From positions 496,001-560,000 of the forward strand of contig NZ_CAJNBJ010000017.1 of NCBI RefSeq assembly GCF_905220995.1: a DNA stretch of 64,000 nucleotides, in the 5' to 3' direction. Below are positions 15,643 through 25,665 of the stretch, piece by piece. Both the position numbers and the translations under genes were made by a program. Origin of the DNA: Nitrospira defluvii (GTDB lineage Bacteria > Nitrospirota > Nitrospiria > Nitrospirales > Nitrospiraceae). The notes below the pieces were generated by a model. That model was not told the DNA's origin and searched no databases. It saw only the letters and a list, made by a program, of their open reading frames with translations. The first letter of the stretch is position 1. The number at the start of each line of letters is the position of its first letter.

Positions 15643-17319
15643 CTATGCCGATCGTGCCATGGGAAGCGCCTGCCGCGCTTCCGAATGTGCGGTGCTCAAT
15701 GGGGTGCGCATGGAGCGAAGATGCGAGGCGACGATCTGCAAGCGAGATCGCCATCGTCGATACGTGGCCAGACGTGTGTGCGCCATCTCGGCCAACTCGC
15801 TCCCCTCATCGTTGTGAGTATCCCGCACCAGCGCCACAGCCAGAGAAGCTGTGGCCGGCATCTGCATGCTCAAGGCCACGACTTGTTGCCGCGCCTTCCC
15901 CTCTCGCGCCTGAGCCTCTTGCAAGGCTCGAACGGGCAATGGACGCCGCGCTGTCAGACGAGCCAACTCCTCTGCCGTCGCGACTAGTGTCGCGGCAAGA
16001 GGAATGAGATGCTCCAGCATGCTGCAGGCCTCAGACAAGTCCGGCGGCGGGGTGGTCACAGCAGGGATGAGACTGGGCCGACCCGTAAACTCCTCGAACC
16101 AATAGCGCCGCCAAAACCGGCCATACCAGCTGACCGTCGGATCTTCCTGCCCTGCCACGAGCTCGACGTTGCCCAGCCCGTCCTCATCCGCGCAAGACCG
16201 GTAGATCCTGACGCCCGTCGTCGAGCGCGTGAATGCCGCCCCGGTAACGACATGCAGACAGAGCCCGGCGATCTGATCGGGATCCAGCCGGTCCTTGCAT
16301 GCGTGATGGAAACACACCTGATCGAATCCGCAGGGAGCGCAGGAAAAATCCGGCTGCACGATCCAGTGTCCCGGTCCATAGGGTCCGGTCTCCCGAAAAT
16401 CTACATGTCCGACCGAGAGATCGATAACCGGTGTGCCGACGCCCACGGCAAGGTGCATGGGGCCCGTGTCGTTGGTCAGGAGTGCGCGACAGCGCGCTAA
16501 GATTGCAGCCAGTTGCGGCAACGTGGTGCGTCCCACTGCATCACAGAGCGGACCCGTTCCGCCTGCCTGACGATACATGGACTGAGCGGCCCGAATCGCC
16601 TTGCGTTCCTCCTCGGTGCCGATGAACACATAGCCGATCTTGGCCTGACGGCTGAGCGAAGCCAGGGTCCGGCCGAAGAGTTCAGGCCGCCAGGCTTTCA
16701 TGGGATCACTCGCGCCGACTTGCACCGCCATCCAGGGGATGTCTTGCTGGGTCTGAGTCGCGAGGAATTCTCTCCCCCATTGCGCAACATCCGAAGGAAT
16801 AGTCAACGACAAGGGCGCAAACGGGCCGATCCCGCTTCCCCCTAACGCATAGATGTCCACCAGGTTGTACTGATTGAATCGCCGTTGTGTATGCACATCC
16901 GTCAAATACGCCATCCAGGGATTGTGAATGGTCACATCCCCCTGTTTCGGCGCCGCGATCCCCCGGATATCTTTGGCACCGACATATGAGGTCAGCAACC
17001 CACTTCGCCGGTTGAAGGTCAAATTCACGGCCCGATCGTATCCAGCCTCCACCAAGGGGGCTGCCCAGCGTGTCATCTCTCGATACAGGGTGACGACGTC
17101 CGTGGTTTGCGCCCGGCTGTCGTCCACTAACCGATGGAAGTCATAGTTGATGACATGCCTGAGGTGCGGCAACAACTTCGCGACCGGAGCAAAGCGGTCA
17201 TCCACGACCAAATCCACCGCGGCACCTGGCCACTCGTGTTGCAATCGCTGCAGCAACGTGCCCATTTGCACGAGATCGCCCATCCGGGTGATGTTGATCA
17301 GTAGGACCTGTCGGGTCAT
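15643..17319 (-). CDS. Glycosyltransferase family 9 protein (heptosyltransferase-like)
   Basis: Protein of 558 residues. The N-terminal Rossmann half begins QVLLINITRMGDLVQMGTLL, as in GT9 ADP-heptose:LPS heptosyltransferases. The C-terminal half has the donor-site signature LLTNDTGPMHLAVGVGTPVI with SCAPCGFDQVCFHHACKD, a Cys-rich stretch also seen in GT9 proteins. About 185 extra residues after the GT domain are helical. The expected reaction is transfer of a heptose-type sugar from a nucleotide donor. The start ATG overlaps the stop of the next upstream gene by 4 nt (ATGA), so the two are translationally coupled. Encoded HddA/HddC make a GDP-heptose donor plausible. Confidence 0.85.
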   Translation of the reverse strand: MTRQVLLINITRMGDLVQMGTLLQRLQHEWPGAAVDLVVDDRFAPVAKLLPHLRHVINYDFHRLVDDSRAQTTDVVTLYREMTRWAAPLVEAGYDRAVNLTFNRRSGLLTSYVGAKDIRGIAAPKQGDVTIHNPWMAYLTDVHTQRRFNQYNLVDIYALGGSGIGPFAPLSLTIPSDVAQWGREFLATQTQQDIPWMAVQVGASDPMKAWRPELFGRTLASLSRQAKIGYVFIGTEEERKAIRAAQSMYRQAGGTGPLCDAVGRTTLPQLAAILARCRALLTNDTGPMHLAVGVGTPVIDLSVGHVDFRETGPYGPGHWIVQPDFSCAPCGFDQVCFHHACKDRLDPDQIAGLCLHVVTGAAFTRSTTGVRIYRSCADEDGLGNVELVAGQEDPTVSWYGRFWRRYWFEEFTGRPSLIPAVTTPPPDLSEACSMLEHLIPLAATLVATAEELARLTARRPLPVRALQEAQAREGKARQQVVALSMQMPATASLAVALVRDTHNDEGSELAEMAHTRLATYRRWRSRLQIVASHLRSMRTPLSTAHSEARQALPMARSA

Positions 17320-19133
17320 GCTAAATCACGTGTCTCACTTCGATACTCATCCAGCATCAGGACCATGAGTTCCTCCCGTGTGAGGGCGGAGATCGGACCT
17401 TTGCTACGGATACAGGCGGCGACGTCCTTTAATTCGATCCGTTGTCCGGAAGGACAGTCCTTGAGCAGGGCCTGCAGCGGCTGATCATCGTTACAACGGG
17501 TGAGCAGGAACTCCTGCTGCCGTTCGCCCCGTAAGATGGCCCCGACTCGATCAGGCTGCGACAAGCCGATCTGTCCCAGCAGGTCCTGCATGCGATGCAC
17601 ATAGGTATGAGCGGCGAGCACGCGCTCCCGCGCGGCATGCGCCATGGCCTGCCGAGCGGCCTGGTCTCCCAGCCACTTGCGCACGAGCGCCGGGACGTCG
17701 CCGAAATCCCGGAATGACAGAATTTCCCGATCAGTGAAACACTCAGGCAAATATGACCGATGGTCGACCAACTGAAACGCACCGCAGGCCGCAAGTTCAA
17801 AGGTGCGGGGGTTCACGAAATCCGCCAGGGGATCGAGCCCTTCACCGGTCGTCGAATGGAGGTTGAGATTGATCGTCGTCGCATTAAAGACCTTCATGCA
17901 GGTCGCGGTATCGATCCTGGCTCCGTTCAACTGGATCACGGATCGCAGATCCTCCGCACCTTCCCACTCATTGCCCCACAACTTAAACGACCAGGGGTGG
18001 CGCAGTAAGGCTGGGAAGAGGCATCGCCGGTTCGCATAGCCGGCCCCCACGAAAGACAGGTCCGCCCCGAACAGTCGGCGGTCGTCTTGTGAGAGGGACA
18101 TGGGGCGATGCACATCCGGATCCGCGGCCATCGGCAGATAACTGACGTGTCGTGCACCCGCTTGCCGAAAGGCCTCCAGGCAGGCATCTTTCTGAATGAC
18201 GAACCAGTGTTCATAACCCGGTGCCATCTGTTGCCAATAGGTCAGGTGGCGGTAGTTCTCCACGAACCACATCGCGGTGAGAAACTTTTTCTTCCGCAAA
18301 TGCTCCAGCATCGGCAATGTCAACGGAGCCTGTGCCAGCGAGAGGACGAGGTCCGGTGGTGATTCGGCGAGTGACGCCAGGGTCCATTGGCTGAGGAGAT
18401 CCGCCATGCGGCCCTGCATGACTTGACGATTCCGCCCATCTTTCAACGAGCTCATGACTTCGTAACTGGCGGCATGCACACTGTGATCAATCCACTGCAC
18501 CTTGTGTCCAAGCGTTTCCAACGCGCGTTTGACATACCGCGCGATCGGGAGAGAGCCTCCGTAAATCGGCCCGACCAACGCGATGGTCAACTGCCCGCTG
18601 GACTGCCTGGCCAAGGCGCGACGCAGCGTCTCTTCAGCGATTCGATGAAATTCAGCGTCCGCAGACGCCGCCGGCATATAGGACAGGCATCGCAGGGGAC
18701 GACCGCTTCGGCTCAACTGCTCGGCGATGTCCGCTGCTGTTCCAGAGAGCCAGTGGACCTGTGCGCACCAGGCTCCAACCGGCCGTGCCGTGAGGGCATC
18801 GTGTAGTTCGTCGACATTGGGGACCAGCACCGCAAGCTCGATGTCCGACGAAAGCGCTTGGCGTAATGCTTCCACGTGATACAGCAATCCCACCCCCGCG
18901 ACGACGACGGTCTCGCCTGGCCGACAGGCAGGCGCATGGGCCTCCGCCCAGGTCTGCGCCTCACGCAGCGGATCGTAGGCGCTGTGAATCCATCGTCCTG
19001 CGCGCCGCGCCGATGGAACCCCGCTTCGTGCCGGTTCAATCGTCAGCACACCACCGGCCGCGTTCGTGACGGCACCGGCGAGGTCCGGGTTACGAGCGGC
19101 GAGTTGCGTGATGTTGTCGTGTAACGTGCTCAT
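17316..19133 (-). CDS. CgeB-type glycosyltransferase with Maf-like N-terminal domain
   Basis: Protein of 605 residues. The N-terminal part (about 30-190: WIHSAYDPLREAQTWAEAH, then GETVVVAGVGLLYHVEALRQ) resembles the leading domain of flagellin-modifying Maf proteins. The middle (about 195-510) is a CgeB/DUF3880 plus Glyco_trans_1_2 GT-B glycosyltransferase, with IALVGPIYGGSLPIARYVKR, ADLSFVGAGYANRR, NLNLHSTTGEGLDP, NPRTFELAACGAFQLVDHRS. The tail is helical. The combination suggests a glycosyltransferase that recognises flagellin. It overlaps its neighbours by 4 nt on both sides. Confidence 0.82.
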   Translation of the reverse strand: MSTLHDNITQLAARNPDLAGAVTNAAGGVLTIEPARSGVPSARRAGRWIHSAYDPLREAQTWAEAHAPACRPGETVVVAGVGLLYHVEALRQALSSDIELAVLVPNVDELHDALTARPVGAWCAQVHWLSGTAADIAEQLSRSGRPLRCLSYMPAASADAEFHRIAEETLRRALARQSSGQLTIALVGPIYGGSLPIARYVKRALETLGHKVQWIDHSVHAASYEVMSSLKDGRNRQVMQGRMADLLSQWTLASLAESPPDLVLSLAQAPLTLPMLEHLRKKKFLTAMWFVENYRHLTYWQQMAPGYEHWFVIQKDACLEAFRQAGARHVSYLPMAADPDVHRPMSLSQDDRRLFGADLSFVGAGYANRRCLFPALLRHPWSFKLWGNEWEGAEDLRSVIQLNGARIDTATCMKVFNATTINLNLHSTTGEGLDPLADFVNPRTFELAACGAFQLVDHRSYLPECFTDREILSFRDFGDVPALVRKWLGDQAARQAMAHAARERVLAAHTYVHRMQDLLGQIGLSQPDRVGAILRGERQQEFLLTRCNDDQPLQALLKDCPSGQRIELKDVAACIRSKGPISALTREELMVLMLDEYRSETRDLA

Positions 19134-20323
19134 GCGGCTGCCGAACGACAGAGTGCGGGTGCAAGGGATTGCCAGATCGTAGCGCGCGTGGCCTCCGAAG
19201 CCTGAGATGCCGATCCGTCATCGAAACAGACGCCCCACTCATCCATATGGCTCCTCCACAGCGTCCAATCGTCAGAGCTCGCTGGCTGATCATCACACAT
19301 CAATGCGATGCTTTCCGCGATTGGCCAGGTATTCGGCTGCTGCGTTGTCGCGGATTGATAGACCCAATGTCCCGTGCCATAGGGGCCGGTTTCATGGACG
19401 CGGGCACGGGAAAAATAGAAACCTAATGCGCGGGCTCCCACCAAGGTCCCCAAGTGCAGGGGTCCCGTATCCGCGCCGACGATCCACTGGCACCGGCGCA
19501 ACACCTCCATCAACTGCGTGAGGGTGGTCCGTCCGGTGCAGTCCCAGACATGTCCCTGAAGCAGCGCCGGCACCCCCTCAAGAACGGCCTGTCCGGCTTC
19601 CCGTTCTTGCCCGCTGCCGATCAGGACGACGTGCCCGTCATCCCGTCGCGAGAGAAATGTCTGAATCCATCGGCTCCAAATCTCAGTCGGGACGCAGCGA
19701 TCCGTCTCCCCTGCCCCCACTGCCAGCGCAACCCACAGACCTTCCCGTTCACCGATCGCGGCCACGTGCGACGGAATGTCCCCAGTACTCTGATCGTAGA
19801 TCGGGGCCCGGCCCCGCGGTCTGACACCGCACATGCCGCACCAGGCGTCGGCCAGGTGAATCCGGTTCTTCCCCCGTTCCCTAGCCACCTGACGGAGATA
19901 CTGCGCCCATGGGCGCATCTGTTCCTCCCAGGCCTCGGTGTCCGAAACGCGCATCATCGGATCGGCACAGAGTTGGGCAAGCAGGCGGGTCCTGGCATGT
20001 TGATTCAAAGGATACACTCGCCCATAAGACAAGGCGCCAAGTGATGCAATGCAATCCTCCGCCTCGCGCAACGTGTCAATCGCGTTGTCTGCCCAACGTG
20101 TCGCCCAGGCATGCCACCTGGGACCATCCCAGGGAAGGACTCGATCGCACAGGCCGCTTCCTGCTGCCACTGCCGTCAAGGGAGCGGCACAGAGGAGGTC
20201 AAATCCCCGATGTGGATGCGCCTGCCGTAGTGCGTCTAGTGCGGGCAGGGTTTGCACGACATCACCCAGTCTGGCCAGTTGAATCACCAGGTGGCGTGGA
20301 TCCTTGTTCGACTCAGGCCGCAT
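19130..20323 (-). CDS. Glycosyltransferase family 9 protein (second)
   Basis: Protein of 397 residues from ATG at 20323, which overlaps the preceding gene by 11 nt; a longer frame extending into that gene is unlikely to be used. N-terminal HLVIQLARLGDVVQTLPALD is the GT9 acceptor-side start; VVLIGSGQEREAGQAVLEGV and WIVGADTGPLHLGTLVGARA followed by HETGPYGTGHW form the donor domain. It is related to, but clearly diverged from, the GT9 protein at 15643-17319; both share the rare ETGPYG-GHW segment, suggesting an old duplication. Confidence 0.84.
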   Translation of the reverse strand: MRPESNKDPRHLVIQLARLGDVVQTLPALDALRQAHPHRGFDLLCAAPLTAVAAGSGLCDRVLPWDGPRWHAWATRWADNAIDTLREAEDCIASLGALSYGRVYPLNQHARTRLLAQLCADPMMRVSDTEAWEEQMRPWAQYLRQVARERGKNRIHLADAWCGMCGVRPRGRAPIYDQSTGDIPSHVAAIGEREGLWVALAVGAGETDRCVPTEIWSRWIQTFLSRRDDGHVVLIGSGQEREAGQAVLEGVPALLQGHVWDCTGRTTLTQLMEVLRRCQWIVGADTGPLHLGTLVGARALGFYFSRARVHETGPYGTGHWVYQSATTQQPNTWPIAESIALMCDDQPASSDDWTLWRSHMDEWGVCFDDGSASQASEATRATIWQSLAPALCRSAAA

Positions 20324-23300
20324 GATCCGGTGCCAGCTGAGGTGCTGCGAGTTGTCGCCCCAATTCGTCCATTCCTTCCATGTCCGGCGCCAGAGCCCGC
20401 AGACACTCGTATTCCCGTTGCGCATCTCCGCGTCGGCCGGCTCGCAGGAGTACGCCGGCGAAGGCAAATCGCATGGCGAGGCTGCCGGGATTGCGACCGA
20501 GAAATGTTGAGAGTCGTGCTCCGACATCATTCCATCGTTGCAACATCGTTCCGCACCGAAGCAGCCAGTGCATACATTCTTCATCGTCCGGTTCATGCGC
20601 ACAGAGTTCGCAGATCTGCTCCCATGCCGCCTCAGGCCGATTGTCGCCCATGGCGGCCATCACCACTCCCATGGTCGCTTTTCGCTGATCGGCTCCCAAA
20701 CGTTTGGCTTGTTTGAACGACTGTTCTGCTTCCCCATAGGCAAGCCGTTGCATCGCGACGATTCCTCGCAGCAGCCATCCTTCTCCATGCGAAGGCTCAT
20801 GCTTGAGTAGCGCCGTCAGATGCTGGTCGGCGTCGTGAAACGCCCCGGTCTCCAACGCATGCTTCGCCAACCCGATCCTGGCGTAGGGATCTTCTTCCAG
20901 GCTCAGAATGCGTTCCCAAAATGGCATGGCCAACTGTGGTTGCGCGATTCCGGTGCACAGCAAAGTGCCCCAGCGTAAAATCCAGACATCGCCCGGCCAC
21001 TCCTGCACTCGTCGAAGGTAGCCGGCCACAGTCTCGCTGTCCTGACGCAGCGCGGCACGCTGAATATCTGCGAGCATCGCGCGTTGGGTTCTCGTGTGCG
21101 CATCGGCCAACCGTTCAAGGCTGTATCCCAACATGCCGTCTTTGACGTAGGTGTGGATCGCATAGCCGTCTTCAAAATGCAGGAGGTCTTCGTCAGCCAA
21201 CCACCAACAGGCTCCCCAGCGCTCATGCAGTCGGCGACTGTTGTCCTGTTCGTGGGCCTTTCGCCCCGGTGTCTTGCTCTCCAAGTGATACAGTACACTC
21301 TTCGGCTGATAGACGATCTTCCAATCGAGTTTTCTGATCTTGAGGCACAGGTCGACGTCTTCAAAGCCATTCCGGTAGCCTTCATCGAACCCGCCGGCCT
21401 GTTCGAAGACGGTCCGACGGACGAGCATGCAGGCCGCCGTGACACATTGCAGCTCACGCCGGCGGGACACGCAGGCCGCTTGGGCGTTGCCGCCGCGATA
21501 GAGATGGTACGGCAGAAACCACTCTCTCGAGAAGGCGACACCGGCATGTTGAATCGTGCCGTCTTCGAACAACAGCTTGCTGCCGACGACCGCCACGTCC
21601 GCATGGACGCGGGCCTCTTCCACCAGGGCCGACAGCCATCCCTTGAGCGGAATGGTGTCGTTATTAAGGAACACCAGGAATTCACCGCGCGCAGCGCGTG
21701 CGCCCTGATTGCAAGCCTTGGAGAACCCGAGGTTCTGCTCATTTCGGATGATCTGCACATCGCCGCCGAGGTCGCGAAGAAACGTCTCCACGCCGTCCGT
21801 CGACCCGTTGTCGACCACCACCACTTCATAACTCACGCCGTCCGTCACTTCGGCCAAGGCATGGAGACATTGTTGAGTCAGAGCGGCGTTGTTCCACACC
21901 GGGATGATGATCGAGCAGTCGTAGGTCGGCTGCGGACGACGTCCTTTTAATTCCGCAAGGTGATTCCGTTGTGCCTGAAGCATCTTCGGGTGAGCGGCGA
22001 CAGAGGGAAAGTATTTTCGATAAATAATATCGGTGGTGCGACAGAAGGCATCGTGGTCCCGACTGGTCATGGACGTGCCGTCGGTTCTCCACGTAAATTC
22101 GGCGGTCGTACGGGCGAGATGGGCGAAGGGATAGACGCTGCCCAGCCTGATCCAGAGATCCCAGTCCTCATGCACGAAGAGGCTTTCGTCGAACATGCCG
22201 ACCTCGTCGAGGCAGGCACGCCGGTGCATGAGGCACAACACCGGAATATAGTTTTCCACTAACAGGCGCCCGTAGTCATACTCACAGGAGTACGGTTGAT
22301 CCCGGCTGACTTCCTGTCTCGCCCCTTCGACGCCTCGTTCAGTGACACGCCAGGCATCTGTATAGGCGACCTGATGAGTTCCGCGTTCCAAGAACTCGAC
22401 CAACGTTCCGAGATGGTCAGGAAGCAGCCGATCGTCATCGTCGAGATAGGCCACATACGTCCCTTGTGCGATGCGCAGGCCGGTGTTGCGCGAGGCAGCC
22501 AGTCCGCGATTACGGTCGTGATTGACCAGCGTGATCCTCCCCTGCTGGTTCAGATCAGCAATGACTGATTCGACCGGGGTGCTGCCGTCATTGACCACAA
22601 TGACTTCAAAATCCTGATAGCGCTGGCGATGGAGACTCTCCAGAGCCACACGCAGGAGCTGCGGACGGTTGTAGGTCGGCACGATCACCGACACCATGGG
22701 TTTCCGCGTGAACGACAGGGGTTGCCGGCCCCCGGCTGACCCGCGCCGACAGGCCCAGACTTGATAGATCGGCAGCAGCGTGAGTGTCCGAGCGTCATGG
22801 GCCGTCGCGGCGGGTACGTAGCGAAGCGACGGAACCTCAATGGGAATTCGCTCCATCCCCAGATGCTGGAAACCGCTCTTGGCCAGAAGGTCGGCCAGTT
22901 GTGCTTCCGTCACCCAATCTTCCACCGGTTGATTCGGCGGGGCGATCCGGCGCCATTCTTCCCAGACATCCCCTCGGGGCGTCGTGAGAATGAGATACCC
23001 GTCCGGCGTGAGCAGGCTGGCCAACTGATTCACAAACTCGGGCTTCTGCGGGTGGGGAACATGTTCGATCACCTCCGAGCAGAGCACGACGTCATAGGGC
23101 GTAAAATCCGGTCTCTTCAGGACGGAATCAGGCGTGGCGGCTTCGAAGCGAATGTGCGGAAACATGCGGCGTGCGTGTTCCACCACCCCGGCGACCGGCT
23201 CAATCCCCTCGCAGGTCCCGTAGGCGGTGGCCAGATTTGTGAGCCAGCCTCGTCCACAGCCGACATCGAGAATGCGGAGTGTGCGACCCGGAGCGTCCCG

Positions 23301-25655
23301 ATGCGTGTGACGGAGGATATATTCAAGAAACGACGCGATTTTCGACCAACGCGCGGCTTCGTCGGGATTGGGTTCCGGGGTCGACCAGGCCGGTTGATTC
23401 ACGAACAGATTCACATAAAACGCATTCTGATCCATGGCCGCCTTGGATGAAGGGTGAGGAGCGGTCTCCGGTTGCTGCTTTTGATGCACCGCCACAGGAA
23501 GAGCGGCTGACGGGATGGTATGATCCTGCAACCTCGCCGGCTGCGTGGTGTTGATCAACCCGTAATCCGGCTGTTGCCCGTTCCCGATCCAAGCCAGCGT
23601 GTCCCGCAGCCGTCGTTCGGCGGTGTGATACCGGCGGACTTTTTCCTGCGCACGTTGCGCCAAGCAGCCGGCAAAGGCCGGGTCCTGTAGCACCCGGTCG
23701 ATTTGACGGGCCAGGACCTCCGGTTGATCGCCGGGGAACAGGAGGATGTCGCGCTCAGGCTCGAACAAACCGAGATTCTTCGGATGGTCGGGAATCTGCC
23801 ATGAGATCACCGGCCGGCCGGCCGCCATCGCTTCCATGACTCGGCCACCGTAGAACTTCGCGAGGCTGGGGAGATTCACAATCGCCGGCCATCGCGCGAG
23901 TTGAGCCATCCATTCGGTGAACTCAGCCAGCCTGATGGTGCGTAGCGACTGTGCATATTCCCGGATCGCCGCTTCCGTGACCGTATGGCCCTCGGCCAGA
24001 TACTGCGCGGCCACCTGCTGCAATTGATCAAACAACTGCTGATTTCTCGTCTGAGGCTGCTCCGCCTTGGCACAGTGTAATCGGTCTTCGAGTGCTGGAT
24101 TCTCGACCCAGTGTTGACGTCGGCCATAGGGCGTGCCGTGGAACACGGCCTGAGCGTGAGTCGGAGACTGCACGGGGCCGCTGATGAACCGATCCGGAAC
24201 CATCGGAGGCCACCAGAGCACCTTGATGCCACGTGCGGCCAATTCGGCGGCATCCAGCTCATCCGGAGCCAGCACGTGGGTCAGATACGGCAACTGTGCA
24301 TCCAGTTGTGCCGGGCGTGACTTCAACTGCGGCGCCCAGGCATAGTCCTCCGCATCGTAATGCAGCGACTCCATCAAGACGCCGACACGCACAGGAGCAA
24401 GTTCGGCGACCCATTCCATGATGCGGGCATCCAAGGGCGTATGAATCAGCCAGAGCCAGACCTGATCGAATCGTTGCCCAGCCAAGGCCTGTTTCGCATG
24501 GTAGACCCAGGAGGCCGGCGACGAACAGGGATTTTCTGCGATCGCTGGAACTGTGACGCATTCAATGCCGTTGGCGCTCAACCCTTCCTGGACACCAAAT
24601 GCGGCGCTATAAGTCCAAGGCTTGGCGGTGGCCCAGGTTTGGAAATCGAGCTGAATCAACAAGGCGCGCGGCTTATCACTTGCGGCAACGAGACTATGGC
24701 CTGAGAAATTGGACTGAACGCCTGTCGCCTGGTCGTTCAGAGTTACGGGCACACGGACGGTTCGACGACGCGCCTGGCGCCATCGCTGAAACTCGGGATC
24801 GGTGACATAATTACGCCGAATCAGATGAGCCGGAATCCGCTGCTCCGAACAATGCACCGGCGACAGATCAACACGCTCCCACCCGGAGCCTCGTTTGCGA
24901 ACCGCCCAGCAGCCGGCCACCTGCGCTACCTCGCCGAACAACTCCCCGACGGCCAGTGTCACACCCGGGTGATATTCCTGTCCGGAGCGTGGATCACGGA
25001 TGTAGTCCGATTCGATCTGCGTGCGGGCATAGGCTTCGTCGATCTCGAACGTCTGTCGCTCCAAATCGTCGCCGCAGAGCAGGCCTCCGTCTTTAATCAG
25101 GGCTGCCGCCGCCCCGATGTCCGCCAGCACGGCGGCATACGAGTGGTCGCCATCGACAAAGACGAGGTCGAAATAGTTGCGCGGCAGTGCGGGCAACATG
25201 ATCGTGCTGGCCCCTCGCAGGGGCAGGATCAGGCGCGCGTGGCCGGCGGTGGAAATGTTATGAAGAAAGAGATCGTAGATCGTGTCTTTGGCTAACGCTT
25301 CCGACATTTCCCGATAGACCGCGGCATCGGGGCGCTTGTTGATATCAAAGTACGGTTTCCACGGGTCGACACAGACGATGCGTCCATTGGCCTGGTGATG
25401 ACGAGTCAGCGCGTCTGCCCAGGTAATGGCGGATCCCCCGGCCCAGGAGCCGACTTCAAGAATTTCGAACGGCGCCGTTGCCCGCCGCCCGGCCTCCAAT
25501 CGGACCAATTCCTGCATGACGACGTGACGAAGCGGCAACCCCTGTGACGCCCACATCACCCGGCCGAAGTATGGACGCATCTGCTCGCGGCAGAACTGGT
25601 AGTATTCGGCATCCAGTGCAGTGACTCGATTCGCCTCGGTATCCGTCTGCGACAT
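20313..25655 (-). CDS. Giant multidomain glycosyltransferase/methyltransferase with TPR tail
   Basis: Single ORF of 1780 residues (start ATG 25655 with AGAGGGT upstream). Domain order: class I SAM methyltransferase (about 60-260; FEILEVGSWAGGSAITWADA, FVDGDHSYAAV); CgeB-like GT-B glycosyltransferase (about 330-695; LAKFYGGRVMEAMAAGRPVI); UbiG-type SAM methyltransferase (about 770-970; RILDVGCGRGWLTNLAT, VVLCSEVIEHV); GT2 domain with DDDD (about 985-1230; VSVIVPTYNRPQLLRVALES, AYLDDDDRLLP); second GT2 domain with NND (about 1245-1490; SIIIPVWNNAALTQQC, VFLNNDTIPL, GFEDVDLCLKI); TPR-like repeats (about 1540-1770). It probably assembles and methylates a short glycan in one polypeptide, with TPRs binding the target. 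No membrane segment was seen. Central member of the sugar operon. Confidence 0.88.
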   Translation of the reverse strand: MSQTDTEANRVTALDAEYYQFCREQMRPYFGRVMWASQGLPLRHVVMQELVRLEAGRRATAPFEILEVGSWAGGSAITWADALTRHHQANGRIVCVDPWKPYFDINKRPDAAVYREMSEALAKDTIYDLFLHNISTAGHARLILPLRGASTIMLPALPRNYFDLVFVDGDHSYAAVLADIGAAAALIKDGGLLCGDDLERQTFEIDEAYARTQIESDYIRDPRSGQEYHPGVTLAVGELFGEVAQVAGCWAVRKRGSGWERVDLSPVHCSEQRIPAHLIRRNYVTDPEFQRWRQARRRTVRVPVTLNDQATGVQSNFSGHSLVAASDKPRALLIQLDFQTWATAKPWTYSAAFGVQEGLSANGIECVTVPAIAENPCSSPASWVYHAKQALAGQRFDQVWLWLIHTPLDARIMEWVAELAPVRVGVLMESLHYDAEDYAWAPQLKSRPAQLDAQLPYLTHVLAPDELDAAELAARGIKVLWWPPMVPDRFISGPVQSPTHAQAVFHGTPYGRRQHWVENPALEDRLHCAKAEQPQTRNQQLFDQLQQVAAQYLAEGHTVTEAAIREYAQSLRTIRLAEFTEWMAQLARWPAIVNLPSLAKFYGGRVMEAMAAGRPVISWQIPDHPKNLGLFEPERDILLFPGDQPEVLARQIDRVLQDPAFAGCLAQRAQEKVRRYHTAERRLRDTLAWIGNGQQPDYGLINTTQPARLQDHTIPSAALPVAVHQKQQPETAPHPSSKAAMDQNAFYVNLFVNQPAWSTPEPNPDEAARWSKIASFLEYILRHTHRDAPGRTLRILDVGCGRGWLTNLATAYGTCEGIEPVAGVVEHARRMFPHIRFEAATPDSVLKRPDFTPYDVVLCSEVIEHVPHPQKPEFVNQLASLLTPDGYLILTTPRGDVWEEWRRIAPPNQPVEDWVTEAQLADLLAKSGFQHLGMERIPIEVPSLRYVPAATAHDARTLTLLPIYQVWACRRGSAGGRQPLSFTRKPMVSVIVPTYNRPQLLRVALESLHRQRYQDFEVIVVNDGSTPVESVIADLNQQGRITLVNHDRNRGLAASRNTGLRIAQGTYVAYLDDDDRLLPDHLGTLVEFLERGTHQVAYTDAWRVTERGVEGARQEVSRDQPYSCEYDYGRLLVENYIPVLCLMHRRACLDEVGMFDESLFVHEDWDLWIRLGSVYPFAHLARTTAEFTWRTDGTSMTSRDHDAFCRTTDIIYRKYFPSVAAHPKMLQAQRNHLAELKGRRPQPTYDCSIIIPVWNNAALTQQCLHALAEVTDGVSYEVVVVDNGSTDGVETFLRDLGGDVQIIRNEQNLGFSKACNQGARAARGEFLVFLNNDTIPLKGWLSALVEEARVHADVAVVGSKLLFEDGTIQHAGVAFSREWFLPYHLYRGGNAQAACVSRRRELQCVTAACMLVRRTVFEQAGGFDEGYRNGFEDVDLCLKIRKLDWKIVYQPKSVLYHLESKTPGRKAHEQDNSRRLHERWGACWWLADEDLLHFEDGYAIHTYVKDGMLGYSLERLADAHTRTQRAMLADIQRAALRQDSETVAGYLRRVQEWPGDVWILRWGTLLCTGIAQPQLAMPFWERILSLEEDPYARIGLAKHALETGAFHDADQHLTALLKHEPSHGEGWLLRGIVAMQRLAYGEAEQSFKQAKRLGADQRKATMGVVMAAMGDNRPEAAWEQICELCAHEPDDEECMHWLLRCGTMLQRWNDVGARLSTFLGRNPGSLAMRFAFAGVLLRAGRRGDAQREYECLRALAPDMEGMDELGRQLAAPQLAPDHAA

Positions 25656-25665
25656 AGCGACCCTC

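Noticed and set aside
20324-20602. N-terminal extension of the second GT9 glycosyltransferase
   Set aside because: It would overlap the giant gene by about 290 nt; GT9 similarity starts just after the ATG at 20323.
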